A stretch of 32,133 nucleotides of DNA from Sediminibacillus albus (lineage in GTDB: Bacteria; Bacillota; Bacilli; Bacillales; Amphibacillaceae): the NCBI RefSeq assembly GCF_900101125.1, contig NZ_FNFL01000007.1, positions 1 through 32,133 on the forward strand. Reading direction: 5' to 3'. Positions 8,416 to 17,607 of the stretch are shown here, one piece after another. Each line of letters begins with the position of its first letter. The stretch's first letter is position 1. The position numbers and the translations under genes were made by a program. Under the pieces are notes generated by a model. That model did not search any database and was not told the origin of the DNA. It was given only the letters and a program-made list of their open reading frames with translations.

Positions 8416-9415
8416 AGTGTACGTTCAAGAGGTAACCCGATGGTTGCCAAAGAAAAAAAAGGATGATATCGCTTTAGAGCTAGAATCAACAATCTATGAT
8501 ATGTTACCCGATGATTATGATGAAAAAGATGTGCACCTGGCACTTGAGGAGTTGGGAGACCCTAAAGTTTTGGCGAATAAGTATAGTGAAAAACAAACCT
8601 ATTTAATTGGCCCAAAATATTACGATTTGCACCTTTCCATTTTAAAATGGATCATCCCCTTCGCGGCTATTTATTCACTTATCACTATTTTGGGAGTAAA
8701 CCTTTTAAACTTGATCAATCAAGGAGAGAGATTCGACGTATCACTCTCCAATATGGAAGATGTCCTGATAAATGCAATCACCTGGTCGATTACCGCATAT
8801 GTTTTTGTGACGGTCATTTTTGCCATTATGGAACAGGTGGATGGTAAAAATGATGATCTACCTAAATGGATGGGGTTTACTTCATGGAATCCCAAAAAGT
8901 TAGAGAAAGAATGTAGTGTTCCAAAGAAAAAATCGATTCCATTATCTGAGATTAACGCAGGTTTAATATGGACGGTGGTTTGGGGAGTAGGTTATTTTTA
9001 TGCCGACCGTTTCCTTGGGATATATGAAAATGGGCAAGATGGTCTAAGAATGGTAACTCCTGCGTTTAATCAGGAAGTACTTTTATCATTTTGGCCGATA
9101 GTCCTTCTGCTACTTGGAGCAGAAATCGCCTTAGCTATCTATAAATTAGTCAAAAGGAAATGGTCAACAAACATGGCTGCGTTTTTTATGATTTATAAGA
9201 TAGTCTCAGTTGCTACATTTATAGTTATTTTAACGCAACCGAAGCTTTTTGCCGCAGAGTTCCTTACGCTGATAAGTGGCTGGTTTGACGTTGCTCCTTC
9301 TATTGTTAAGGGTTACATGGTGTGGGGGACATCAACTTTAATGGTGGTTTTTGGAGGAATCTCTATCTACGAGTCTTTTAAGAAAGCTAATATGAATAAC
9401 AGATCCATGCTGTGA
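8402..9415 (+). CDS. HAAS-domain (DUF1700-like) membrane protein paired with PadR
   Basis: A 337-residue protein. Residues 1-70 form the soluble HAAS domain (LIEVYVQEVTRWLP, then LELESTIYDML and ALEELGDPKVLANKY), typically encoded next to PadR regulators. Several hydrophobic segments follow (about 80-105, 120-145, 185-205, 225-245, 260-285, 300-325), so it is a polytopic membrane protein. The ATG at 8402 lies inside the end of the padR gene and has GAGGATAAGG just upstream. The family is thought to act in membrane-linked signalling, but no biochemical role is established here. Confidence 0.8.
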   Translation: MNLIEVYVQEVTRWLPKKKKDDIALELESTIYDMLPDDYDEKDVHLALEELGDPKVLANKYSEKQTYLIGPKYYDLHLSILKWIIPFAAIYSLITILGVNLLNLINQGERFDVSLSNMEDVLINAITWSITAYVFVTVIFAIMEQVDGKNDDLPKWMGFTSWNPKKLEKECSVPKKKSIPLSEINAGLIWTVVWGVGYFYADRFLGIYENGQDGLRMVTPAFNQEVLLSFWPIVLLLLGAEIALAIYKLVKRKWSTNMAAFFMIYKIVSVATFIVILTQPKLFAAEFLTLISGWFDVAPSIVKGYMVWGTSTLMVVFGGISIYESFKKANMNNRSML

Positions 9416-9593
9416 GAGAGCAGTTATCAATTGATGCATATATTTCGGCCATGCAGTAGCAGATGGAGTAGAATCCACAGACGCGCGTGAGTCTTTATCT
9501 TGTTCTATTCCGAGTTATATCCCATAGGTTGGTTCTCTCGTTCATTTCTTTTTAAAGCAGTATCAGAAATTGTCCCAATATTGCCCTGAGTCA

Positions 9594-9626
9594 TGGTGGC
9601 GGATTTAGCGATCCGCCACCACTTTT
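9594..9626 (+). terminator. strong terminator of the padR-HAAS operon and intron target
   Basis: TGGTGGCGGAT, a 6-base loop (TTAGCG) and ATCCGCCACCA form a perfect 11-bp stem followed by CTTTT. The first base of the group IIC intron remnant follows directly, which is the position such introns are known to choose. Confidence 0.85.
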
Positions 9627-9826
9627 GTGTGCCCTGCATGTGCACAAGCTCTACGGTTTAAGTTTTGAACAGTGAAGGTCATTGTAGCCGTTAGCTGATG
9701 GCAAAGGTGTCTGGGGTAACCCGGAATCTGAAGGAAGCCGGGGGCAAATCTCCGGCCCGAGGAACACGAATCTCATAGAAGGCTGTCATTCTGGGACGAG
9801 GCATGATAGCAATAACATTACTTGCG
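9627..9826 (+). mobile_element. truncated group IIC intron (5' domain I only)
   Basis: The segment begins GTGTGCCCTGCATG, which resembles the 5' end of the O. iheyensis group IIC intron. It then keeps several blocks of domain I in the same order: GAACAGTGAAGG, GTTAGC..GGCAAAGGTGTC, GAATCTGAAGGAAGC, and GAGGAACACGAA followed by TCATA..AGGCT. Similarity fades around 9826. No domain V (AGC catalytic triad helix) and no reverse-transcriptase gene are seen before the next gene at 10210, so the element is dead. Class C introns insert just behind terminator hairpins, and this copy sits exactly there. Confidence 0.8.
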
Positions 9827-10209
9827 TGAACGAATTTTTTAAGAAATTGGCGGATTGACTCGTTGAATCATATCTGCTAAGTATCATGTCAAACTGCCCT
9901 ATGATTCTAACTTTTTACATTTTCCACTCATTACTTACTGTCTCATTATGCCCTTGTTAGCAACAATAAGACCATTCGCTGCGATTGCTGCATTAATTCT
10001 AGCAACAAAGACTACATCCTAACACATCCAATTTCTAGTCGTTTCACTTCTCCCTTTACATCCTATAAGTTCCTAAATTGATAGGAACATCTTGCCTTAT
10101 AAAATTTACTCTATTAACATATATATTCGTTTCGTCAGCCCTGTTGTGGTAAACATTTATTTCTTATATAATTTTTGGAAAATATGTAGCTAGTTAGGGG
10201 GAGAAAAAA
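9827..10209. other. intergenic stretch without recognisable gene
   Basis: About 380 bases between the intron remnant and the AraC-type gene. Translated fragments (for example around 9836-9905) give no family I recognise, and stops interrupt every frame. The promoter of the next gene is presumably near 10130-10190; no clear -35/-10 pair is called. Confidence 0.35.
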
Positions 10210-10989
10210 GTGAATAATGAATATCCAGAAATAGATGAGGTGATCGCCTATATTCATAAACATCTGGATGATGACCTTCCGCTTTCACGCTTAGCGCATC
10301 AAGCAGCATACAGTCCTTATCACTTTTCGCGTATTTTCAAGGAGAAAACCGGTCTTTCTCCATACCAATATGTATCCTCACTAAAACTTCAAAGAGCAAA
10401 AAGTCTATTATTGAATACAAATTTAACTGTACGTGATGTAAGTATGGAAATTGACCAACAAAGTTTGGGAACCTTCACGACACGATTCACCGAAAGAGTA
10501 GGAATGACTCCAACGCAATTCAGAAAATCTTCTAGTCAAGTCCCCACGTATTTGCAATCTCTAAAATGTCATAAAGATAGCACAGAACAACTTATAATTA
10601 GCACCTCGCAAAATAATGTGGAAGGAACGATTGAAGCAGACGTTCCACTTCATGGTGTTATTTTAATTGGTTTATTTACTAAACCAATACCTCAAGGACT
10701 ACCTCAATATGGAACATTATTATATTCGTTAGGTCAATTTAAGTTTACAGATGTTCGCCCTGGGATTTATTATTTAATGGCTGCAGCAATATTTTGGGAA
10801 ATGAAGGCAAATGAAATACTCGTGCCCCATCAAACCTTGCGCGCAAAAGCTAATCAGCCGATTAAAGTGGGGGCAGGGATGAAAATTCCAAAACAGCACC
10901 TTACCCTTCGCGGGCCTCTTCTCGATGATCCTCCTATTCTCATATCCTTACCTCTTTTGATGAAAAACTATCTGACCCGTACATATTAG
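10210..10989 (+). CDS. AraC-family transcriptional regulator (HTH at the N-terminus)
   Basis: A 259-residue protein starting at a GTG preceded by TAGGGGGAG. The two AraC helix-turn-helix units occupy about residues 8-106 (LSRLAHQAAYSPYHFSRIFK, then LTVRDVSMEI and MTPTQFRKS). The remaining 150 residues form a separate domain that probably senses a ligand or partner; it has no diagnostic motif I recognise. N-terminal placement of the DNA-binding part resembles the SoxS/Rob-like layout rather than the classic AraC order. Downstream genes (NTF2-like, DinB) lie in the same direction after an 85-base gap and could be targets. Confidence 0.85.
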   Translation: MNNEYPEIDEVIAYIHKHLDDDLPLSRLAHQAAYSPYHFSRIFKEKTGLSPYQYVSSLKLQRAKSLLLNTNLTVRDVSMEIDQQSLGTFTTRFTERVGMTPTQFRKSSSQVPTYLQSLKCHKDSTEQLIISTSQNNVEGTIEADVPLHGVILIGLFTKPIPQGLPQYGTLLYSLGQFKFTDVRPGIYYLMAAAIFWEMKANEILVPHQTLRAKANQPIKVGAGMKIPKQHLTLRGPLLDDPPILISLPLLMKNYLTRTY

Positions 10990-11074
10990 CAACTTTTAAG
11001 AAATTTACTACTTCCTCACGTGCTAGGATATATAAAGAAATTAAACCAAATAATTTTCTAATGGAGGGAAAAGG

Positions 11075-11800
11075 ATGGAAAATAACAAGTATTCTAATCT
11101 AGTACGGAGCTACTTCAAAGCATATGAAACAAATCAACAGGGAATTTTGGAAGAAATACTTAGTCGCGACTTCACGTTTAGCAGCCCGGTTGATGATAAG
11201 ATTAATCGAGGGACTTATTTTGAGAGATGCTGGCCCAGTTGTAAAGACATCCATGAATATCATATCAGTAATTTTTTTGCGGAGGGGAATGAAGCTTTCA
11301 TTCGTTACGAATGTGAACTAAACTCCGGTGCTACTTTTCGAAATATGGAACACTTTCGGTTTGATGGTAACCAAATCAAAGAAATTATTGTCTATTTTGG
11401 TTTTGACTTAAGGAAGGATACCTTTGCAGAAATGAGAGCTAAGAGATTCAATGATGCATTCGCTTCCGGAAATGTGGACTATATCATCGGAAATACTGCA
11501 GAAGACGTTAAATGGCATTTCGTTGGCGAGTCTAAACTTCGAGGACGAGAAGCGGTTATCAAGATGATTGAACCGATGCGTGGAGTGATTCCGAAAGATT
11601 ATAAAACCAATAATATACTTATCCATGGCAATAAGGCAGTTATTGAAGGAACGATGACTATGACTAAGGAAAATGGTGAGGACCAGCCGTATGCTTATTG
11701 TGATATTTATACGTTTGCACAATCGAACAAGGAAACAATAAAAGACCTAACGGCTTATCTGATTGAGCTGCCAAATGAGAAGGAACAGAACAATGAGTGA
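11075..11800 (+). CDS. tandem SnoaL/NTF2-like domain protein
   Basis: A 241-residue protein with a clear ribosome site (ATGGAGGGAAAAGG). It looks like two copies of the NTF2-like alpha+beta cone. Residues 5-110 include VRSYFKAYETNQQGILEEIL and a C-terminal strand pair ending IKEIIVYFG; residues 122-235 include FNDAFASGNVDYI and AVIEGTMTM. Such proteins are cytoplasmic and bind small hydrophobic ligands or act as minor isomerases; no catalytic residue can be assigned. The stop codon overlaps the start of the DinB-like gene by 8 bases, so the two are translated together. Confidence 0.75.
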   Translation: MENNKYSNLVRSYFKAYETNQQGILEEILSRDFTFSSPVDDKINRGTYFERCWPSCKDIHEYHISNFFAEGNEAFIRYECELNSGATFRNMEHFRFDGNQIKEIIVYFGFDLRKDTFAEMRAKRFNDAFASGNVDYIIGNTAEDVKWHFVGESKLRGREAVIKMIEPMRGVIPKDYKTNNILIHGNKAVIEGTMTMTKENGEDQPYAYCDIYTFAQSNKETIKDLTAYLIELPNEKEQNNE

Positions 11801-12254
11801 CATCCTCTTTAAACAATTTGAGCAGGTAAGAAGCTGGACCATTGAAGTTATCAAGTCCATACCAGAAGACATTGTTCATATAACACCTAGAGGATTTTCT
11901 AATAACATACTGTGGCAAATTGGCCATATCTTATCATCGACAGAGTATTTTTTATTTGAATTGCCAGAAAAGAATAATCACTTACCGGATAATTATGTTG
12001 AATTATTTGGTACGGGAACAAGTCCTGAGCAGTGGAAGCAACGTGTACCGACAGTTGCGCAGCTCATTACAGATTTAGAGAGACAGTCGGACCATATCAA
12101 ACAAATGTCAAATAACCAAATGAATCAAACCATTGCAAAACCGAAGCACGGTTTTCAAACCGTCGAAGATTGTGCTAGTTTTTCCGTCTTGCACGAAGCA
12201 CTTCATATAGGTAAAATCGAGGAAATGAAGCGAATACTTACTTGCCTAGAATAA
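11793..12254 (+). CDS. DinB-family putative metal-dependent protein
   Basis: A 153-residue four-helix-bundle protein of the DinB/YfiT superfamily, many of whose members are bacillithiol-linked or otherwise thiol-dependent transferases. The expected three metal-ligand histidines are visible: H45 in WQIGHILSS, and H134 and H138 in LHEALHIGK. The ATG at 11793, eight bases inside the end of the upstream gene, has GAGAAGGAA in front of it and is preferred over the in-frame ATG at 11763, which lies deep in the neighbour. Substrate unknown. Confidence 0.85.
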   Translation: MSDILFKQFEQVRSWTIEVIKSIPEDIVHITPRGFSNNILWQIGHILSSTEYFLFELPEKNNHLPDNYVELFGTGTSPEQWKQRVPTVAQLITDLERQSDHIKQMSNNQMNQTIAKPKHGFQTVEDCASFSVLHEALHIGKIEEMKRILTCLE

Positions 12255-12284
12255 AAAGTCAGAGTGTATAATCACTTGACTTTG
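12255..12284 (+). terminator. hairpin after the DinB-like gene
   Basis: AAAGTCA(g)AGTG, loop TATAAT, CACTTGACTTT. It starts right after the stop codon, but the T-run is short, so termination may be partial. Confidence 0.5.
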
Positions 12285-12401
12285 TTCAAGGCATCTTCTA
12301 GTCTGTTGAAAGTAAAGTAGAATTGAACCCTAATTCCTATTTTCGCTCATTGGACCCGGTTATGCAGGTCCACCGGTATATTACCAATACAGCTATGACA
12401 A

Positions 12402-12438
12402 AGGCTTTTACTCTTATGAGTAGGAGCTTTTTTTTTTG
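12402..12438 (+). terminator. hairpin with long T-run
   Basis: GGCTTTTACTC pairs imperfectly with GAGTAGGAGC around TTAT and is followed by ten T. It is a strong Rho-independent terminator in the plus direction. The 150 bases before it carry only an open fragment without a start codon (see findings). Confidence 0.65.
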
Positions 12439-12587
12439 AATCCCAACTACACTTATAACAACCAAGCAGATAGGAATTGTGTGGTAGTTAAAATGGAACT
12501 TGTCTTCACCTTGATTAGTAAGTATTTATGTTATGAACAATTCCCGAACAATACAGATAAAAGACCCAATAACCCCGCTCCTTCCAT

Positions 12588-12593
12588 TATAAT
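12588..12593 (+). promoter_or_regulatory. -10 box of the membrane-protein gene
   Basis: A perfect TATAAT. Transcription would begin near 12600, which rules out the earlier start codons at 12436 and 12595 and supports translation from the ATG at 12622. The -35 region is poor. Confidence 0.45.
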
Positions 12594-12621
12594 GAAAGAA
12601 AACATGGAAAGCAGGGGTAGC

Positions 12622-13716
12622 ATGACAGCTTATTTTTCGCTAGAGAATATAGCTTGGAAACGTATAGTGTTATTTTTATCCTTAATCATCCTGCCTAATT
12701 ATCTTGTGATGCAAATGCAGCTGGTTGGTCCTGTCAATGATATGGTCGGCCTTTGCACAGCGCTGGATCTTGTAATCATCTTGCCATTGGTTCTTTATTT
12801 CTTTGGATTTAAGAAAAGGGTTTCTTGGCTGGTGTTGTGCGCATTTATATTGTGGGGATTGCTTCTTGCTAATTGGATGATCCCTAGTGAAGCTGATGCA
12901 TATCTGTCTTACTTCACCCAGTCAGTTATCGTAATAGAGAGTGGAGTCATTGTATTAGAATTGATGTTGTTTGCCATTATCGTAAAAAGGTTCCCAGTGC
13001 TTCTTAAAAATTATCGAAAAGAGAAGAATTTCCATTATCATTTTTTGTTAAGTTTTTCTGCGGCTATCCAAAGTACATTTTCATTTAAGAATGAAAAATT
13101 AAATAAATTCCAGCTCACGTTACGAATTTTAGCAACCGATATTGCGGCAATCTACTATAGTTTGTTCAGCTGGAGAAAAAGCGTGCCCGCCATCGTGCAA
13201 GGAAAAGCTCATTCTTTTACTTTTCATAAGGATGGGAGTTACCTCGGAGTTTTTATTATGCTTGTCCACGCTATGGTCCTTGAGATTATAGCGGTGCACA
13301 TAATGGTTGCTCAGTACAGCCATACAGCAGCCTGGATAGTCACGGGCCTTGATATTTATACGTTATTGTTCATCATTGCAGATTACCAGGCAATCCGTTT
13401 ATCTCCAGTGGTGCTGGACTCAAAAGGAATTCATTTTCAAAAAGGCATCCGGCAATACGGATTTATTTCATGGGGAAAAGTAAGCGGAATTAACGAAAAC
13501 GGAAAATCTGTAAGGGAAGTAGGTCAAGATCGTAATAGCATCTCGCTAGCGCTTCACGGTCTTGAAAAAGAGCAAATCCCTTATGTGATTAAACTAACTG
13601 GACCAGTGGAAATCAGGCAAATCTTCGGGTTTAAGAAAACAATTCAATCATTGTATGTGAAAATGGATGAAGGACATAAATTCTATGAGACCGTTGGTTC
13701 TTATATAAAGAGGTAA
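12622..13716 (+). CDS. polytopic membrane protein of unknown function with a cytosolic C-terminal domain
   Basis: From the ATG at 12622 (CAGGGG six bases upstream) the protein has 364 residues. The frame is open back to a TTG at 12436, but a terminator T-run and a TATAAT box lie within that stretch, so the longer form is unlikely. About seven hydrophobic segments occur in residues 14-260. The last 100 residues are soluble and strand-rich (VLDSKGIHFQKGIRQYGF, ISWGKVSGI), like the PH-like tail found on many Bacillus membrane proteins. No catalytic motif is visible. Confidence 0.7.
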   Translation: MTAYFSLENIAWKRIVLFLSLIILPNYLVMQMQLVGPVNDMVGLCTALDLVIILPLVLYFFGFKKRVSWLVLCAFILWGLLLANWMIPSEADAYLSYFTQSVIVIESGVIVLELMLFAIIVKRFPVLLKNYRKEKNFHYHFLLSFSAAIQSTFSFKNEKLNKFQLTLRILATDIAAIYYSLFSWRKSVPAIVQGKAHSFTFHKDGSYLGVFIMLVHAMVLEIIAVHIMVAQYSHTAAWIVTGLDIYTLLFIIADYQAIRLSPVVLDSKGIHFQKGIRQYGFISWGKVSGINENGKSVREVGQDRNSISLALHGLEKEQIPYVIKLTGPVEIRQIFGFKKTIQSLYVKMDEGHKFYETVGSYIKR

Positions 13717-13796
13717 TAAAGCGGATTTTATACTTCGTACAATAAAAAAACGTAATCAGCTAAATGTGTGGCTAGTAACGTTCTAATAATATTTTT

Positions 13797-13827
13797 TCAA
13801 AAAAGGCGCATGAGTCATTCATGCGCC
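13797..13827 (-). terminator. terminator of the CPBP protease gene
   Basis: GGCGCATGA, loop GTCAT, TCATGCGCC: a perfect 9-bp stem. On the minus strand it is followed by six T and sits 10 bases past the protease stop codon. Confidence 0.8.
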
Positions 13828-13836
13828 GATTCGAGT

Positions 13837-14541
13837 TTATAAGGTCGCAGTCAATAAAATTGATAATCCATTAAATGTCCCATGAATAATCATTGCTGGA
13901 TAAATTGATTGTGTTTTTTCATAGGTCCAGGCAAAAATGATTCCGGATATAAAAGTGTATGGTAAAGAATTGAACGTTGGAATATGAACAAGCATGAAGA
14001 TAAACGAACTGATTAATATTCCAGGAAATAATCCGTATTTACTTCTGAACCAGCGATAAAGAAACCCTCGGTAAAAGATTTCTTCATAGATTGGTGAAAT
14101 AATGGCGGCTGAAACAAAAGCAATAATGATATTTATTGTAGTTAATCGAGTTTGTAAGCTCTCTGTTTTGCTGTTGTCTGTTCCAATAGTAAATAGCCAC
14201 TCTATGAGATAAGAGAGTAAAATGGCACTAATAATGAGCATAAGACTCCACCCTATTAGCGATTTCCAATAGGACCTCGGAAATCGCTGAAAACCTACCT
14301 CCTTCCAGGAAAGTCTTTTCGGTTTAATCGCAATAAAATATACTCCCAAGGAGAAGAGGATCGCCATAATAAATCCTGTCAACGTCCCTGAATATAAATC
14401 ATTTTGAAAGCCTACTTTGAGAAATTGCATAAGTAGATATTCAATGAAAAACGGAATGAGTATCAGTACGAGCGTTAATAACAATATTAATTCCTTCCAT
14501 GACCATGGACTTTGACTGAAATAGTTATCCTTTTTATCCAT
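13837..14541 (-). CDS. CPBP-family intramembrane metalloprotease (Abi/CAAX-like)
   Basis: A 234-residue integral membrane protein with about six to eight transmembrane helices. The family motifs are intact: E153-E154-x3-R158 (YEEIFYRGF), H186 in MLVHIPTF, and H220-x3-N224 (IIHGTFNG). These residues bind the catalytic metal in the type II CAAX/Rce1 fold. The start is fixed by AAAGGAGGGA just upstream. Bacterial members process peptides, give self-immunity to bacteriocins or act in signalling; nothing here points to a bacteriocin cluster. It is transcribed divergently from the MerR-type gene 85 bases away, so that regulator may control it. Confidence 0.9.
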   Translation of the reverse strand: MDKKDNYFSQSPWSWKELILLLTLVLILIPFFIEYLLMQFLKVGFQNDLYSGTLTGFIMAILFSLGVYFIAIKPKRLSWKEVGFQRFPRSYWKSLIGWSLMLIISAILLSYLIEWLFTIGTDNSKTESLQTRLTTINIIIAFVSAAIISPIYEEIFYRGFLYRWFRSKYGLFPGILISSFIFMLVHIPTFNSLPYTFISGIIFAWTYEKTQSIYPAMIIHGTFNGLSILLTATL

Positions 14542-14588
14542 GAACCATCCCTCCTTTTTTTTATGCTATATTAAGTGTAATTGGTGAC

Positions 14589-14598
14589 GTTACGTAAC
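14589..14598. promoter_or_regulatory. candidate MerR-type operator between divergent genes
   Basis: GTTACGTAAC is a perfect 10-base palindrome. It lies within a 19-base interval between TTGGTG (14581) and TAATTT (14606). A 19-base spacer is typical of MerR-controlled promoters. However, that -10 would leave almost no leader before the ribosome site of the MerR gene, so only the operator part is suggested. Confidence 0.4.
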
Positions 14599-14626
14599 CT
14601 GCAAGTAATTTTTTAGGGGGGATAGA

Positions 14627-15385
14627 ATGAAGTTTCATTCGACAGGAGAAGTCGCTAAAAAATTGAATATTTCTGTTAGAACTTTGCGGTACTACGATCA
14701 AATTGGATTGATGAGTCCAAGTCAGAAACTTAACAATGGCAAACGATTATATAGTGATAATGATTTATTAAGATTAGAGAAAATTACTATATTAAAGTTG
14801 CTTGACTTACCGCTTAATGATATTAGAAAAATACTTTTGAAAATTACGACCGAGCAATTGCTTTACGCCCATAGAGATTCCTTAAAGGAAAAAATAGAAG
14901 AACTTCATGCAGCCATCCAGAACACGAATACTATTTTAAATACGATTTATTTAGAAGGGGAGTTAAAATGGGAGCAATTGGTTCCTTTAATCAATGCAGC
15001 ACAAAAAAAGGAGGCTGCAGATAAAAAGTGGAATGAATATTTTGACCAACAGGAACAGTCGACTCTTAAGGAAAGATTGCCAAAGTTAGAACAGGATAGT
15101 CCACAAGTAAGAAAGTGGATCACTCTAGTGAGAAGAATTGAATTATGTTTGGCAAGGGGAGATGAACCTGAATCCGAAGAGGGGCAGATCATTGCGGAGG
15201 AAGCTCTATTGCTATCTAACGAAATGTTTGCTGGATGTGAAGAACTAGGTGATAAATTTTATGAAATTCGAAGATCGCCAGAAAAGTCCAAAGAAATTAA
15301 CCTCTATCCAGTAAAAGAGGAAGTATTGCATTTCATGGAAGAGGCCATTCAAATCTATGAGAAAAATCCCCAAGTAAGTAACTGA
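14627..15385 (+). CDS. MerR-family transcriptional regulator with TipAS-like effector domain
   Basis: A 252-residue protein. Residues 5-72 are the MerR winged helix (TGEVAKKLNISVRTLRYYDQ, IGLMSP, KRLYSDNDLLRLEKI, LPLNDIRKIL). A coiled dimerisation helix (about 80-115) follows, then an all-helical C-terminal domain of about 130 residues, as in TipAS-like regulators that bind antibiotics or other small molecules. A strong ribosome site (TAGGGGGGAT) precedes the ATG. It is divergent from the CPBP protease gene, so that gene or itself is the likely target. Confidence 0.88.
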   Translation: MKFHSTGEVAKKLNISVRTLRYYDQIGLMSPSQKLNNGKRLYSDNDLLRLEKITILKLLDLPLNDIRKILLKITTEQLLYAHRDSLKEKIEELHAAIQNTNTILNTIYLEGELKWEQLVPLINAAQKKEAADKKWNEYFDQQEQSTLKERLPKLEQDSPQVRKWITLVRRIELCLARGDEPESEEGQIIAEEALLLSNEMFAGCEELGDKFYEIRRSPEKSKEINLYPVKEEVLHFMEEAIQIYEKNPQVSN

Positions 15386-15871
15386 CCAGACCAAAACTTA
15401 TTCCAGTGTTAACGTAAAAGTAACTCCAACCCAAAATACAAATGATTGAATTATAGCTAGAGAGATAAACGGCTAGGGCGTTTGAGAAGAGAATGTCTAT
15501 CCAAGCTGCTTTTGTTCCTGCTTGAAGCTGGAAAGCTCAAAGAAATTTAGCGGAGATTTTACTGATTTTATGAACGATGACACTAAAACTTTGAAGTATT
15601 TAAATACTATTATCTAGTAAGGGGCTCCTCAATTTTTCCTATACCATGATACAACCTCAAAAAACGATTTTTAAGAGAACAACAGTTTTCGTTATTTTCT
15701 TTTTTTGTGATGGCCAAATTATGGTGTAACAATCGGAAGCTGTTATAGGTAGTTGGTTATGATTGAGTTTGTAAGAATGAAGGGATGAAAATAAAATAAT
15801 TTTTAAAGAATAAACTACCCAATAAAGGGGTAAGGTAAGGTAAGTGTGACTATACCTGAGGAGGTTAGCTG
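15386..15871. other. intergenic region upstream of the catalase gene
   Basis: No gene is visible in 486 bases. It must contain the catalase promoter. The AT-rich stretch AAAATAATTTTTAAAG near 15790-15805 loosely resembles a PerR box core, but the match is too weak to call. A short direct repeat GGTAA GGTAA GGTAA occurs at 15830-15843. Confidence 0.35.
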
Positions 15872-17521
15872 ATGGCAAATAACAAAGATATGGATAATTC
15901 AAAAGAACAAGACGTTAAACGCGAGACGTTGACAACACGCCAGGGTCGTCCAGTGGTTGATAATCAAAACATCCGAACGATTGGCAATCGTGGTCCGGCT
16001 ACCCTTGAGAATTACCACTTCATTGAAAAAATTTCTCACTTTGACCGGGAAGAGGTTCCGGAGAGGGTCGTACACGCCCGGGGATCTGGAGCATTTGGCT
16101 ATTTCGAAACCTATGGAAAGGTCGGGGACGAGCCGGCAGAGAAATATACAAGGGCGAAAGTGTTTTCAGGAGCGGGTAAAAAAACACCGTTAATGGTCCG
16201 TTTCTCCACCGTAGCAGGGGCGAAAGACGCTCCGGAAACAGATCGCGATCCCCGGGGGTTTGCGGTGAAGATGTACACGGAAGATGGCAACTGGGATTTG
16301 GTAGGAAACAATTTAAAAATTTTCTTCATTCGTGACGCCATGAAGTTTCCGGATATGATTCACGCGTTTAAAGCAGATCCTGCATCCAATATAAAAAGTC
16401 CTGAACGGATGTTTGACTTCGTCTCCCGTACTCCGGAAGCAACCCATATGATTACCTTCCTGTTCTCTCCGTGGGGGATTCCAGCTACATACCGCCATAT
16501 GCAGGGATCAGGGGTGAACACGTATAAGTGGGTAAACGACAAAGGGGAAGCAGTGTTGGTAAAATATCACTGGGAACCGAAACAAGGGATACGTAATTTG
16601 ACACAAGAAGAGGCGAACGAGATTCAAGCGAGGAACGCGGGGCACGCCACCCAGGATTTGTATGAAGCAATTGAGCGTGGAGAGTATCCGGAGTGGGAAC
16701 TGTTTGTTCAAATAATGGAAGATGGCTATCATCCGGAACTTGACTTCGATCCGCTTGACGATACGAAACTTTGGCCGGAAGATAAGTTTCCGTGGTTGCC
16801 AGTAGGGCGCATGGTGCTTGATCGTAATCCAGAGGACTTCCATGCGGAGATCGAACAAGCTGCATTTGGTACTGGTGTTCTTGTCGATGGGATGGACTTT
16901 TCAGACGATAAAATGCTGCAGGGACGAACTTTCTCCTACTCTGATACGCAACGCTACCGCGTAGGAGCAAACTATTTGAAGTTGCCAGTTAATGCTCCTA
17001 AGACAGGTATCCGGACGAACCAGCAACGCGGGCAAATGGATACCCGTGACCCAAGAGAGTCAGGAGAAAACCCGCATATCAACTATGAGCCCTCCATGGT
17101 GGGAGGTTTTCAGGAAGCAGATGGGTCGAAAACGCCCCCTCATGAGCCTGAATATAATGCGGCGGCAATGAGTGCACCGATTGACCGCACCAATAATTAT
17201 GGCCAGGCTGGCCACACGTATCGTAGCTTTGAGGATTGGGAGCGTGAGGAGTTAATAAAAAACCTCTCCGAAGCCCTTGCGATATGTGACAAGCGAATCC
17301 AGGATGCAATGATTGAACACTTTACACAGGCCGATGAAGACTACGGGCGTCGGGTAAAGGAAGGCATCCAAGCGAAAATGGAAGAAATGAAGAAAATGCA
17401 GGGAGAAAGCAAAGTTCCCGGCCGTGAAGCAGGGGAATCGAAATATGGTCGAGGATCCACGGCGCAACACGAAGCGACAGAAGATGCAGTGAAGAAAAGC
17501 CACGAAGCTGATCCTTATTAA
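15872..17521 (+). CDS. haem catalase (monofunctional, clade 3 type) with C-terminal extension
   Basis: A 549-residue catalase that splits hydrogen peroxide into water and oxygen in the cytoplasm. The catalytic His is H68 (RVVHARGSG), the distal Asn lies at about N140 ([11 protein letters not shown]), and the haem-ligating Tyr is Y356 with R352 ([11 protein letters not shown]). Vegetative KatA of B. subtilis has about 480 residues. This one has an extra charged tail of about 55 residues rich in Lys, Glu and Met, so it may be the spore or general-stress form (KatX-like); the symbol is left open. A near-perfect ribosome site (GAGGAGGT) precedes the ATG. It is a single gene with its own terminator. 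Confidence 0.95.
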   Translation: MANNKDMDNSKEQDVKRETLTTRQGRPVVDNQNIRTIGNRGPATLENYHFIEKISHFDREEVPERVVHARGSGAFGYFETYGKVGDEPAEKYTRAKVFSGAGKKTPLMVRFSTVAGAKDAPETDRDPRGFAVKMYTEDGNWDLVGNNLKIFFIRDAMKFPDMIHAFKADPASNIKSPERMFDFVSRTPEATHMITFLFSPWGIPATYRHMQGSGVNTYKWVNDKGEAVLVKYHWEPKQGIRNLTQEEANEIQARNAGHATQDLYEAIERGEYPEWELFVQIMEDGYHPELDFDPLDDTKLWPEDKFPWLPVGRMVLDRNPEDFHAEIEQAAFGTGVLVDGMDFSDDKMLQGRTFSYSDTQRYRVGANYLKLPVNAPKTGIRTNQQRGQMDTRDPRESGENPHINYEPSMVGGFQEADGSKTPPHEPEYNAAAMSAPIDRTNNYGQAGHTYRSFEDWEREELIKNLSEALAICDKRIQDAMIEHFTQADEDYGRRVKEGIQAKMEEMKKMQGESKVPGREAGESKYGRGSTAQHEATEDAVKKSHEADPY

Positions 17522-17535
17522 TTTCTTCGGAAGAA

Positions 17536-17588
17536 CGCAAAAGGCTGTACAGAACAGTGTAAAACTGGGCTGGCAGTCTTTTTTTTGC
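17536..17588 (+). terminator. terminator of the catalase gene
   Basis: AAGGCTG pairs with CAGTCTT (one G:U) at the base of a longer imperfect stem and is followed by a run of eight T. It starts about 15 bases after the stop codon. Confidence 0.65.
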
Positions 17589-17607
17589 ATTAGCAGCAGC
17601 TTCCCTC

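Noticed and set aside
15785-15810. AT-rich palindrome-like stretch as a PerR box for the catalase
   Set aside because: It does not match the TTATAAT-N-ATTATAA pattern well enough.
16485-17309. Several long minus-strand frames inside the catalase gene
   Set aside because: Shadows of a GC-richer coding region; no ribosome sites and unlikely composition.
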